Source: Ostreococcus lucimarinus CCE9901 (Eukaryota > Chlorophyta > Mamiellophyceae > Mamiellales > Bathycoccaceae). From it: a stretch of DNA of 64,000 nucleotides. This document shows, piece by piece, positions 55,712 through 64,000 of the stretch (positions are counted from its first letter, which is position 1; each line of letters begins with the position of its first letter). Under the pieces are notes generated by a model that saw nothing but the letters and a program-made list of their open reading frames with translations, ran no database searches and was not told the DNA's origin. The DNA is taken from NCBI RefSeq assembly GCF_000092065.1, contig NC_009357.1, positions 186,001-250,000 of the forward strand. Reading direction: 5' to 3'. The translations under genes were made by a program, and so were the position numbers.

Positions 55712-57568
55712 ATGGCGCGACAGCGCTCCTTCGTCGCCGCGGCCGTCGCGGTCGCGCTCGCGTGCGTGGCGCTCGGCCCGATCGCGGGCGCGAACGCGGG
55801 ACACGATGGGTGGGGACCGAATCCCACGCCCACGTCGTCGAATTCGTACAACAATCCGGGGTACTACGGTCCGTACTACGGAGGCGGGTCGACCTGTCCG
55901 CCGACGGTGACGACGTTCGGGAGAGACGCCAACTGCCCGACGTCCGCGGGCGATTGCGGCACGACGTCGTTTTATGGAAGTTCGGATTGCCAGCAAATGA
56001 CGTGGGAGTACGACAATTACAAGTATTACGTCCTCGACGGGCAACCGAACTTGCCGGAACCGTTCACGGGCATTCCGCGCGTGAACATCGAGACGAATGA
56101 GAAGTATGAAGGTCAGATGGCCCTGGATCGGGCGTACGTCGGATCGATCGTCGGTCAAGCGCTGCCGGGCATCGTCATCGCCATCATGTTGTTCGCTTCG
56201 ATGCTTTTGGTGTGCTTCTTCTACCTCATCTCCTCCGTGTGCAAGTGCTGCGGCGTGTGCAAATGCTGCTTCCGACCGAGACCGTATACGCGCAAGGCTT
56301 TGCACGTGGCCAAGGGAGTGCAACTCTTGTTTGTGGCTCTGTGCTTCTGCGGTTGCGTCGTCATCTACGCCGCGTCTCCGGACGTCTCCAGCGGCGTGCG
56401 AACGATCACGAGCGGTTTGGTCAACGCCACGAACGACCTGTCGAACGATGTGAGCTCGCTCCAGACGACATTAGCTGCCGTTCAATCGACCGACATGGAC
56501 ACCGCCGAACTCACTGACCTGAGCACCGCGGCTACCACGGCAAACGTGGAAATTACCAAGACGAAGAATAGCATCGACAAAGCACAAGAAGACGTCCAAC
56601 TCGCCGCCGACATCGTCGCCGGTGTTCTCCTCGGCGTTGCCGTGATCACGATGGTACTCTCTGTGCTGAACTTCTGGCGCTTACTCATCATTTTCTCCGT
56701 CTTGACGTCTTTGATTTTGATCGCCACGTGGATCGTCGTCGGCGCCTTGGCCGCCGTCGGCGTCTTCCTCGACGACTTGTGCTACACGATGGATTTGTAC
56801 GTCCAAAATCCGGATTCTGTCTCCATCAGCAAGGAAATTCCGTGCCCAGACGCGAAAGATGTCGTCCAATTCGGTTCAAAGTTCCGCGAACAAATCAACA
56901 TCATGGTGCATGACCTCAACGACAAAGTTTTCACGCACAACGGTGGTGTGGGTGCTGGAAACCAAAAAAATTTTCTGTGCCCGGCCTATGAAAAGCAGAC
57001 CTGGGATAACTTGTGCGGTACCGCCTCCCAACGTAATGCTGGTTCCTGGGTATCCCCGTTATGGAGCGACGAATTCGCAAACAAAGCCTGCGAAGCCTAC
57101 CACAGGGGCGACCTCGGCGGCACGTCCGCGGCCCCGTCGGCTACGTTCACGCCCTTTGTGACGTGGGATTGTCGGTCAGGCGACACTCCTAGCGGCTACC
57201 TCAACTTCACGTTGAGTTCAAGTACACGCGTTACCCAGACAATCGGCGGGGACATTGGGACTTACTACAACGGAGTAAGTGGCGTGACGACGCAGATGGT
57301 CAGCGACATCACGAACGTCTACAACGTCATTTGGCAGTTTGAGTCCATCCTCAAGTGCGACTTCATCTCCAACACGTTCATGTGGGTTCAACCGGGCTGC
57401 CGCGAAGCCGTTGACGCCATTCAGCTCATGTGGAGAGGTTTCATCGTCACCGCCACCGGCTACTTGTGCTTGTGGATCACCATGCTCGTCACCCTCGGCC
57501 GCATGGCCAACGCCGACTTGATGATTGACGGCGGTAAGTTCAACGCCAAGAAGGCTGGTTTGATCTAA
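55712..57568 (+). CDS. Tweety/prominin-like multi-pass membrane protein
   Basis: 618 residues. A signal peptide (MARQRSFVAAAVAVALACVALG) is followed by a Gly/Tyr/Pro-rich extracellular segment, then five hydrophobic segments: around ALPGIVIAIMLFASMLLVCFF, VQLLFVALCFCGCVVIYA, ADIVAGVLLGVAVITMVLS, LLIIFSVLTSLILIATWIVV and, near the C-terminus, GFIVTATGYLCLWITML. A Cys cluster (CKCCGVCKCCF) lies just inside the first span, as in prominins. A large extracellular loop with paired cysteines lies between the fourth and fifth. This matches the plant TTYH/prominin-like family of plasma-membrane proteins. The start at 55712 is used instead of an earlier ATG because the signal peptide begins there. Confidence 0.85.
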   Translation: MARQRSFVAAAVAVALACVALGPIAGANAGHDGWGPNPTPTSSNSYNNPGYYGPYYGGGSTCPPTVTTFGRDANCPTSAGDCGTTSFYGSSDCQQMTWEYDNYKYYVLDGQPNLPEPFTGIPRVNIETNEKYEGQMALDRAYVGSIVGQALPGIVIAIMLFASMLLVCFFYLISSVCKCCGVCKCCFRPRPYTRKALHVAKGVQLLFVALCFCGCVVIYAASPDVSSGVRTITSGLVNATNDLSNDVSSLQTTLAAVQSTDMDTAELTDLSTAATTANVEITKTKNSIDKAQEDVQLAADIVAGVLLGVAVITMVLSVLNFWRLLIIFSVLTSLILIATWIVVGALAAVGVFLDDLCYTMDLYVQNPDSVSISKEIPCPDAKDVVQFGSKFREQINIMVHDLNDKVFTHNGGVGAGNQKNFLCPAYEKQTWDNLCGTASQRNAGSWVSPLWSDEFANKACEAYHRGDLGGTSAAPSATFTPFVTWDCRSGDTPSGYLNFTLSSSTRVTQTIGGDIGTYYNGVSGVTTQMVSDITNVYNVIWQFESILKCDFISNTFMWVQPGCREAVDAIQLMWRGFIVTATGYLCLWITMLVTLGRMANADLMIDGGKFNAKKAGLI

Positions 57569-57666
57569 ATCATCGCCGCGCATCGCGCACGGCGCGCCTC
57601 ACGAGGCGCGATGCCGTGACATTTTCTCAAGTAACAACCTTTATGAATCAAATCTAAAATCCTACT

Positions 57667-58302
57667 CTAACTTTCCGCGCTCGGGTTCGCCGCCGCCTCC
57701 TCGGCTCTCGACTTTGCGAGCGCCGCTCTGCGCGCGTACATCGCCTTCGCCTCTTCACTCCGCGCGGCCAGCGCCACGCGTCGCGCGTGTGCCTCCGGAT
57801 TGAACGCCACCATTCCCTCCGGCGATCGCGCATCCGGCGGCTTACTCAACCCTCGCGCCGGCGCCTCCATGCGCGACATTTTCGATTCATCAAACGCGTG
57901 CTCCGCCCCCGGAAACACCCTCAACTTCCGCATCGTCTCCTTGCTCCGCACGCACCTCGGCAGCATGCGTTCGACCGCTTTTCTCAGCACCCACGTCGGA
58001 TCTCGATCGAACATCTCCCTCGCCGTGCGCGTCACCAATCCCCCGACGTATCCCGTGTGTCGATGATACCGCTTCTTCTTCAGCTTCTCCCCCGTCAGGT
58101 GCACCTCCCCCGCGTTCACCACCACCACGACGTCCCCGCTCCCCGCGCCCGGCGCGTACGTCGGCTTATCCTTACCCTGCAGCGCCACCGCGATCCGCGA
58201 CGCCAATCGACCCAGCACCTCGCCCCTCGCGTCCACCAAGCGGTACCGCAGCCCGCGCAGGTTGGCCACGTTGCGCACGATCGCGCTCGATTTCGACGCC
58301 AT
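57667..58302 (-). CDS. MRPL13: Mitochondrial ribosomal protein uL13m
   Basis: 211 residues. The uL13 core reads YRLVDARGEVLGRLASRIAV, KDKPTYAPGAGSGDVVVVVN, KKKRYHRHTGYVGGL, DPTWVLRKAVERMLP and RKLRVFPGAEHAF. The KDKPTY, HTGYVGGL and RKAVERMLP wording is closer to plant mitochondrial L13 than to plastid L13. A C-terminal extension of about 70 residues is Ala/Glu-rich, typical for mitochondrial forms. The N-terminus is short (about 18 residues before the core). Divergent from the transaldolase gene, 123 bases between starts, and convergent with the membrane protein gene. Confidence 0.9.
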   Translation of the reverse strand: MASKSSAIVRNVANLRGLRYRLVDARGEVLGRLASRIAVALQGKDKPTYAPGAGSGDVVVVVNAGEVHLTGEKLKKKRYHRHTGYVGGLVTRTAREMFDRDPTWVLRKAVERMLPRCVRSKETMRKLRVFPGAEHAFDESKMSRMEAPARGLSKPPDARSPEGMVAFNPEAHARRVALAARSEEAKAMYARRAALAKSRAEEAAANPSAES

Positions 58303-58425
58303 CGCGCGCGACCGCGACGCGCCGAGCGCCTCCGCGCGCGCGCCGGGCGCGCCTTCGTCCGCGCGCGCGACCGCGCGCGACCGCGACGACCGCGGACGAC
58401 GAACGACGCGCTCGAGCGTCGATCA

Positions 58426-58494
58426 ATGGCGAAATCGCAGAGGTTTTCGCCGCACACGACGGCGCGAGACATGTCGCGCGCGATCGTCGCGCGC

Positions 58495-58530
<36 letters not shown>

Positions 58531-59493
58531 CGCGCGCGCGCGCGAACGACGCGCGCGGCGCGGACGACGCGGACGACGCGCGCGCGCGTCGTCGCGCGAG
58601 CGACGGAGGATGGGCGAGAGGAGGATTCGAAGAGCGACGCGACGACGACGAGCGCGAGCGATGCGCGCGCGGTCATGCGAGCGTCGGACGCGGTGGAGGT
58701 CGCCGAGGATGATTACCGAGGCACGCTGCGGTTGTTTCTGGACACGGCGGACGAGGAGACGTTCGACGCGTGGTTGCCCACGGGGATGTTCGTCGGCGTG
58801 ACGACGAATCCGACGATATTGGAACGGGACGGCGTGGAGTGTAGCGTCGATGCGCTGAGCGCGCTGGCGAGGAATGCGCTTGAGTTTGATGCGGTGGAAG
58901 AGTTTCAAGTGCAGACGTGGGGGGAGGATAGCGATGAGATGTGGAAGAATGGAATCGCGTTGGCGCGACTGGACCCGGAGCGCGTGGTGGTCAAGGTGCC
59001 GGTGACGCTGGAGGGGATAAAGGCGGCGAACGCGTTGGTCGTGGACGGGGTGCGGGTGACGATGACGGCGGCGTATGCACCGCATCAAGTGCTCGTGGCG
59101 GCGTCGATCGGAGCGAATTATATAGCGCCGTATTTGGGACGAATGAACGACGCCGGTCGAGACGGCTTGGGAACCATCGTCTCGATGCAAGAAACCGTGG
59201 ATGAGTTGGAGAGCGATATGCGCATTCTCGTGGCGAGCGTGCGCACGGTGGCAGAGATGGCGAAGCTCGCGGCGAAAGGCTGCGATACGTTCACCATCAG
59301 CGAAAAGGTTGCGGCAGAAATGTTCACCGATCCTTTAACGAGCCAAGCCGCCATCGATTTCCAAAGCTGCGCCGAGCGCATGGCGCCCAAGCCGCCCAAG
59401 AAGGAGAAGGAAGCCGTCGTCGTCGAGGAAATAGACGTCGACGACTCCGACGACACCGACATCGTTCAAGACAGCGACGCGAGCGACGCGTGA
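58426..59493 (+). CDS. Transaldolase, small (TalC/F6P-aldolase-like) type, plastid-targeted
   Basis: 355 residues from ATG 58426 (another in-frame ATG at 58471). The first about 70 residues are a transit peptide containing an Ala-Thr run. The barrel starts RLFLDTADEETFDAWLPTG, GVTTNPTILERDG (the family signature), VVVKVPVTLEG with the Schiff-base lysine, VTMTAAYAPHQVLVAASIGA and YLGRMNDAGRDGL. This is the short bacterial/plastid-type transaldolase subfamily, acting in the non-oxidative pentose phosphate pathway. The C-terminus is acidic (EEIDVDDSDDTDIVQDSDAS). In bacteria this subfamily includes fructose-6-phosphate aldolases, so activity should be assigned with care. Confidence 0.88.
58495..58530 (+). 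repeat. (GCGACG)6 hexanucleotide repeat in transit-peptide coding region
   Basis: Six perfect gcgacg units encode alternating Ala-Thr in the transaldolase transit peptide. Confidence 0.95.
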
Positions 59494-60164
59494 GCTATGA
59501 TTAATGCAAGCTATTCTATTCGTACGACTCCCGCACTCGCCGCGCCGCTTCGCGAACTGGTCCGCCCCGCGCGAGATCGAATCCGGCACCTCCGCCGCGA
59601 ATCGAGGCGCGAGGCTCGACCGCAGGGCGCGCGCGACCGCGAAACGCGGACGCGACTTCGCCCGCGGCGCGAACGACGGACGACGGCGACAGTTGGCGAC
59701 GCGGGACGATGACGACGAGCGACGACGACGCGACGCGCGAGCCGACGACGACGGCGACGACGGTGAACGACGCTTCTAGGTCGTGAAATAAAAGCGCGCT
59801 GAGTCGAGCGCTGTACGCCACGTTCGGGCGAAGGCACGAGGAGAGACGGAATCGAGCGCGAGGTGACGCCGCCGGCGCAAAGTCGAACGCCGCGAAAAAC
59901 GGGAATCGAACGTCGGTGGCCGATAAAGCGTGCGGTGATGATGTTTCGTAGGCGCGATAACGATCGAGTCGCGTCGGCGCGCGAGTTTTGTAAAGTATAT
60001 TGATCAAAAGATGGAGCCACCGCGCGACGCGAGACGCGTCCAACTTGTCAACTTCACAACTTCAACTCTTCAATCTTCAACTCTTTCAACTAGTGTACAG
60101 AGGAGCGAATCGATCGCGCCAGTGCTCGTTCGTGGTGAGTCGGCATGTGTCAATCGATGGAATC
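59494..60164. other. Unusually long convergent spacer
   Basis: About 670 bases between the transaldolase stop and the stop of the unknown minus-strand gene. No gene can be defended. There is a 25-residue frame MTTSDDDATREPTTTATTVN starting at 59709 that might be a first exon, without a partner. Around 60047-60092 a pyrimidine-rich run of degenerate cttcaact repeats occurs. A polyadenylation-like aaataaaag is at 59786. Confidence 0.4.
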
Positions 60165-60665
60165 TCAGCGCGTGCGCATACTTCTCACGCGAAGCACGTA
60201 TTGAGCATTGAGCTCGTCCAAGCGTCTCGAGATTTCGCGAGCGTCGGGCAAGCGACACGAGTCGCCGCACCAGAACGCTCGACGAGCGGGTGAACAGAGC
60301 GCCTGATTTTGCCAGTATGATGATTTTCCCTTTCCGTTGTTTGCGATCGAAGACGAATACTCATGCGAACGCGCCACGCTCGAGCTCGACGACGGCGCCG
60401 CGGCCGATCCCGACTCGACGTCGGAGTCGGAGTCGTTGAGCATGTTTATCAAATCCACCAAGTCGCACGGAAACATCTCTTCGTGGCTGGCGAGAAACAC
60501 GCTCGGTGACATGAGCGTCACCGTACACGGGGAGGCCGTCGTCGTGGCTTCCGAAGTCGGGGTCGTGCTAATCCTCTCGTCGTCTCGCGAAAGCACCAAG
60601 AGGTCAGAAGTGGGCGACGTGACGACCGAGTCACGCGCGAGGGTATCGGCGCTCGCAGACGCCAT
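60165..60665 (-). CDS. Hypothetical small Ser/Asp-rich protein
   Basis: 166 residues beginning MASASADTLARDSVV. It contains a hydrophobic-acidic motif MFPCDLVDLINMLNDSDSD (about residues 64-82), a Ser-rich linker, then SSYWQNQALCSPARRAFWCG and a basic terminal helix (REISRRLDELNAQYVLRVRS). Codons are GC-ending like the neighbours, supporting reality. The acidic-hydrophobic motif resembles an activation domain or docking peptide. No family is recognised. An opposite-strand frame overlaps but lacks an ATG start. A CACTGAC motif upstream (about 60692) leaves open a missing 5' exon. Confidence 0.5.
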   Translation of the reverse strand: MASASADTLARDSVVTSPTSDLLVLSRDDERISTTPTSEATTTASPCTVTLMSPSVFLASHEEMFPCDLVDLINMLNDSDSDVESGSAAAPSSSSSVARSHEYSSSIANNGKGKSSYWQNQALCSPARRAFWCGDSCRLPDAREISRRLDELNAQYVLRVRSMRTR

Positions 60666-60916
60666 GATGAGTGATCGAGACGATGTCCGTCAGTGTACGC
60701 GAGCACTTTGCGGGTAAGGTACGATTGCGCGCGTTAAAGTGTGACCAGCGCCGTGCGCGTCACACTTTTTCGCACGTGAGCGCCGTTGGGTCGTCAGAGC
60801 GAAGGAGCAGCGGAGCCGCGGTTCATATTGAATTCAGATATGTATTATCATGGTACTATACTGCTACGGTGATTGTTGGCTGTGGACATCGGTATGATAC
60901 AAACGGGCTCGCGTCG

Positions 60917-62511
60917 TCATGAAAATGCGTGGCAGTCGTGCACAAACGTCGCCGTCGAGCTTTGTTGACGTATTTCCGCGATTGAATTTGGATCGGCAAA
61001 GGACGCTGGAAGCAGCGCGATCGATTGTAAGGCCTCATTGATGAGACGCATGTAGTACAAACAACCAAACGTGCTTGATTGTACCCTGCTCATGTCGAAC
61101 TGGTATTCGTCTGCTTGCTGTTTCATCTTTGCGACGACGTCGCCGATGGTGCTGGTCTGGAAGATAACAGCCTTCATTCTCTCTATTGGCACTGGACCCT
61201 GCAAGCCACGGAAGCCACTACGCTCCGCAATCATGGATGATTTGTTTTCCATGGCTGCTAATAGATTTTCTTGCATGGCCGCCATGCCGAGATAGTTCGC
61301 GTACGGATGAGCCGGCGCCGCCAACGCCGACGGACCTCGCGTAACCTTCTTATGCGACACACGTTGGCTGCGCCTCTGATCAGACAGGGCAGCGAGCTGC
61401 TTAGCGATCTCTGCTTCTTCGCCCGCGTCTGTAACGTCGTTGAGAAAGAAGGAGCAATAACGATCCGCCACTTGCACGTGTCGCGGAACCTTGCGGAAGT
61501 ATGTGTCTTCTGGAATTTTCCCGAGGTCGGCGTAGAAATCAATCAGAGGTCGCATTTTCCGCGTCCCACGCGGTCTGCGCAACTCGTCCATCGATTCTCG
61601 TATCATCCGTACCTCGACCAAGGGAGGAAGAGGAACAGGCGATGGGTCTCTCACCGCCTCGGCGACTGGTTCGCTCTTCAAGTCCGCGTTGGCTCCGCCG
61701 ATACGAGGTTGTTTCACGGACACCAACCCACTCAACGCGGCTTCTAAGTCATCCTCGAGCACTTCATCGTCGTCGACTGAAGCCTTCGATCGCTTTCTCT
61801 TCGCCGCAACAGCCACTTTTACTTTCTGCTGCGCGGGTTTCGCGAGGGCGACTTCGAGTTCGCGCGGCTCGACGACGACCTCCTTAATCTTCATATACTT
61901 TTCCATCTCCCTCGACGGCTGGACTCCCGGAGGCAGACGCAGCAATAACTTTTCCTTACCCGACCTAAAGTCGATCTGCCAAGGCTTGGTGATCACCAAC
62001 TGCTGCAACGCCTCGGTCTCCGGCAACAAGATCGTCCCCCACAACAACTCCACGCTCGAATCCACGCTCGGCACCCCGACCACGCGCGCGCAAAACTCCC
62101 CCACGGTCTCCCCATCGTACACCGGCATCTGCGACGCCTCGTAATCCGGCAACGGCTTCGCGCCCGCGTCGCTCGTCGTCCCTCCCGCGTCGTCGCGTCG
62201 TCCCCGTCGTCCTCTCGTCGACGCCTATCCCTCGCGCGCGCGTCCGTTCCATCGTCAGTCCATCGCTCGCGTTCGACCGTCGCCCCTCCTCGTTCCTTTC
62301 GCGTCGTTCGCATCGCGCGCTCGCGCCGCGCGCCCGCGCGCGTCGCGACGACATCGCGCCAATCCCTCGACGCGTTCGTTTCGCGCGCGCGTCGTTCGCC
62401 CCGCGCGCGTCGTCCGCGCGCGCGCACCTTGGTGTCGATCGCGAGCGTCACGTGTCCGATCGGCGCGCGCGTCGCCGCGCGCCGACGCGCGTCGCGCGCG
62501 TCGACGTCCAT
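60917..62511 (-). CDS. Unrecognised protein, two exons, possible beta-grasp N-terminus
   Basis: Proposed exons 62428-62511 and 60917-62224, 463 residues. Exon 1 gives MDVDARDARRRAATRAPIGH then VTLAIDTK; the intron (203 bases) begins GTGCGC, has GACTGAC about 30 bases before its end and finishes GATAG. Without it, the first ATG of the long frame is at 62128 (MPVYDGETVGEFCARVVG). VTLAIDTK plus DGETVGEFCARVVGV and ELLWGTILLPETEAL resemble a ubiquitin-like beta-grasp, tentatively. Then come a basic KRKRSK patch, an acidic segment, and a C-terminal helical region with RKMRPLIDFYADLGKIPEDT and MKAVIFQTSTIGDVVAKMKQ. Not assigned to a family. A nuclear protein is likely. Confidence 0.65.
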
Positions 62512-62610
62512 CGCGCGACGCGACGCGCGCGACGCGACGCGGCGCGCGGAGATGTGCGCCCCGTCCCCTCGCGGGATGTTGCGGCGATCGCGCGGGCGCG
62601 GCGATCGCGC

Positions 62611-62899
62611 GGGTCGGTCGAGTGGGTCGATCGATCGATCGATCGATCGGTGCGTGGGTCGATCGGGTGATCGGTCGGTCGGTGGGTGATCGGTCGGTGG
62701 GTGGGTCGATCGATCGGTGGGTGGGTCGATCGATCGGTGGGTGGGTCGACTCGATCGATCGATCGGTGGATCGGTGGATCGATCGGTGGGTCGATCGATC
62801 GATCGGTGGATGGGTCGATCGATCGATCGGTGGGCGGGTCGACTCGATCGATCGATCGATCGGGGCGATCGATCGGTCGGTCGGTCGGTCGGTCGGTCG
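62611..62899 (+). repeat. GATCGGTGGGTC-type minisatellite
   Basis: A degenerate array of gatcggtgggtgggtcgatc-like units, about 290 bases, built from gatc, ggtc and gggt words and ending in a (ggtc)n run. It lies between two divergent gene starts, 58 bases upstream of the peroxiredoxin-like ATG. It contains no stop codon in several frames, so it produces long false open frames. Confidence 0.9.
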
Positions 62900-62956
62900 C
62901 GGCGACGCGACGCGCGACGCGCGAGACCGCGACGACGACGACGGGGCGGCGGCGAC

Positions 62957-64000
62957 ATGGCGCGCGCGACGGCGGCGCGCGGCGCGGGACGCGCGGTGGA
63001 CGCGCGCGCGGGCGCGCGACGCGGGACGCGCGCGACGCGCGTCGCGCGGGCGACGCGCGCGAACCGCGCGACGACGACGACGTCATCCGCAACGGCGACG
63101 TCCGACGCGGCCGTGGACGCGTTGGAGGCGCTGCGCGAGGTGAAAATCGCGCGCGCGGTGGATGGGGTCGAGGTCGACGCGGTCGGGGACGCGATCGCGC
63201 GCGAGGGACGCGTGGCGGCGCTGTTTTTGACGCAGTTTGGGGATTTCGATTCGTGGGAGCTCGCGCAGCGATTGGTGGACGATTTGGACGCGATGAAACG
63301 GGCGGGCGTGCGCGTGGTGGCGATCGGGATCGGGAGCGCGGACGCGGCGAGGGAGTTCTCGAAGCGCACGAGGTTTCCGCTGGAGAATTTGTACGCGGAT
63401 GAGGGAGGGAAGTGTCACGAGGCGCTCGGTTTCGCGCCGGGACTCGGACGCGCGGGAGGGGATTTCGCGTGGATGGAAGACAAGACGCCGTTTGTGAACG
63501 GGTACGCGAAATTGTTGCTGATGTGCGCGGGGATTGGGTCGCCCGGGACGCTTCCGGCGGTGTTCGGGGGGTATTTTGGGTCGAAATATAAGGATGAAAT
63601 CTTTGTGGAAGGAAGCAACCTGGACGTTCCGGCGATTCGCAAGGCGATGAAACTCACGCTCGGAGACGGTTACTTGCGGCCTTTTGAGCTTGCAACGTTG
63701 CGATTGAACAACATGATTCAAATTCTCAATAACTGGGAAGCGTTGACGCCGAAGGATAGCAACTTGTTGGTGCAGCGCGGTGGGGTCATCGTCTTCGACG
63801 ACGGGAAAGCTGCGTTCAGACACGACGATCAAGGGATTTTAGGATTCTGTCCCGCCGCTCGTGTCGTGGAAAAGGCTTTGAGTGACGATCCGTCGGCGAA
63901 GCCGGATCCCGTGAAGACGTTGCACCTCGCCGCAGAGTCGCGACGGGCGTACGTGGACGATATTTTCACCTCCATCTCTGCGCTCGAAAAGTCCAAAGAC
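62957..64000 (+). CDS. Peroxiredoxin-like 2 / AhpC-TSA family protein, plastid, partial at window end
   Basis: 348 codons, open to the end of the window. The first about 50 residues are Ala/Arg/Thr-rich, a likely plastid transit peptide. The thioredoxin-fold core is VAALFLTQFGDFDSWELAQR, VRVVAIGIGSADAAREFSKR and FPLENLYADEGGKCHEALGF, then GGYFGSKYKDEIFVEG. This corresponds to the plant AhpC/TSA-domain group related to PRXL2/AAED1. The position where peroxiredoxins have their catalytic Cys (after the first strand) reads QFGDFDSW, so peroxidase activity is doubtful. The C-terminal 100 residues (LLVQRGGVIVFDDGKAAFRH, DDQGILGFCPA) match the same group. Confidence 0.85.
   Translation, partial: MARATAARGAGRAVDARAGARRGTRATRVARATRANRATTTTSSATATSDAAVDALEALREVKIARAVDGVEVDAVGDAIAREGRVAALFLTQFGDFDSWELAQRLVDDLDAMKRAGVRVVAIGIGSADAAREFSKRTRFPLENLYADEGGKCHEALGFAPGLGRAGGDFAWMEDKTPFVNGYAKLLLMCAGIGSPGTLPAVFGGYFGSKYKDEIFVEGSNLDVPAIRKAMKLTLGDGYLRPFELATLRLNNMIQILNNWEALTPKDSNLLVQRGGVIVFDDGKAAFRHDDQGILGFCPAARVVEKALSDDPSAKPDPVKTLHLAAESRRAYVDDIFTSISALEKSKD

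Noticed and set aside
59516-60043. 175-codon minus-strand frame
   Set aside because: No ATG at its open start, no domain, compositionally like other false frames.
60337-60717. 126-codon plus-strand frame
   Set aside because: Opens with TTG and is antisense to a frame with a proper ATG and better sequence character.
62622-63143. Frames through the minisatellite
   Set aside because: Created by the stop-free gatcggtgggtc repeat; the real protein here starts at 62957 in another frame.
1-64000. Prokaryotic interpretation
   Set aside because: Spliceosomal introns, proteasome RPT6, SmD1, SET, GATA, OTU and SLC25 genes make this a eukaryotic nuclear sequence.

Overview
This window is nuclear DNA of a very compact, GC-rich eukaryotic genome. 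The gene content is that of a green picoalga of the Mamiellales, most like Ostreococcus; this is inferred from family content and compactness, not from any search. Supporting points are plant-type genes (SnRK2 kinase, fused OPRT-OMPDC UMP synthase, calcium-domain RSH, a probable RbcX chaperone, nuclear-encoded bacterial-type S10, a plastid-type transaldolase), Ala/Arg/Thr-rich transit peptides, mostly intronless genes and intergenic gaps often below 200 bases. The few introns start GTGCG, GTGAG or similar and carry a strong branch-site motif of the type ACTGAC or ACTAAC. I see no rRNA, no CRISPR array, no insertion sequence and no convincing tRNA.

Layout. 1-8.1 kb: the end of an unknown gene, an AC19-like RNA polymerase I/III subunit that shares overlapping start codons with an RbcX-like chaperone gene, a very large multidomain SET histone methyltransferase, and a GATA factor. 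8.2-22.4 kb: a TBC Rab-GAP, an unrecognised protein, an ATP synthase alpha-like protein that has lost its P-loop lysine, REX4 exonuclease, proteasome RPT6, UMP synthase, plastid-type S10 and a SnRK2 kinase. 22.9-26 kb: a SAP-KH-KH-WW RNA-binding protein, a spermidine-synthase-fold protein, and an orphan 3' exon of SmD1. 26.2-34.9 kb is the most accessory-looking part: a 1536-residue OTU protein with a GIY-YIG-like segment and three almost identical 133-residue repeats, a 1.5 kb gene-free stretch, a divergent cytosine-DNA-methyltransferase-like gene, and a small coiled-coil gene whose probable intron is a 30-base tandem repeat.

35-49.2 kb: a TPMT-like methyltransferase, a secreted FAS1 protein, two low-complexity or coiled-coil proteins, an ABC1 kinase, a rhodanese-like protein, a mitochondrial carrier, and a ppGpp synthetase (CRSH) fused to a HAT/TPR array. 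49.8-64 kb: an unknown Ser/Thr-rich protein, asparagine synthetase, mitochondrial enoyl reductase (MECR), ZNHIT2, a tweety/prominin-like membrane protein, mitochondrial uL13, transaldolase, two unknowns and a truncated peroxiredoxin-like gene.

Most genes alternate strand and form divergent or convergent pairs. No pathway operon exists, as expected for a nuclear genome, but several genes serve organelles: plastid (S10, RbcX-like, CRSH, transaldolase, ABC1K, PRXL2-like) and mitochondrion (MECR, uL13m, carrier). The conserved branch-site motif let me add short exons that are not obvious as open frames, giving full-length UMP synthase and a better S10 model.
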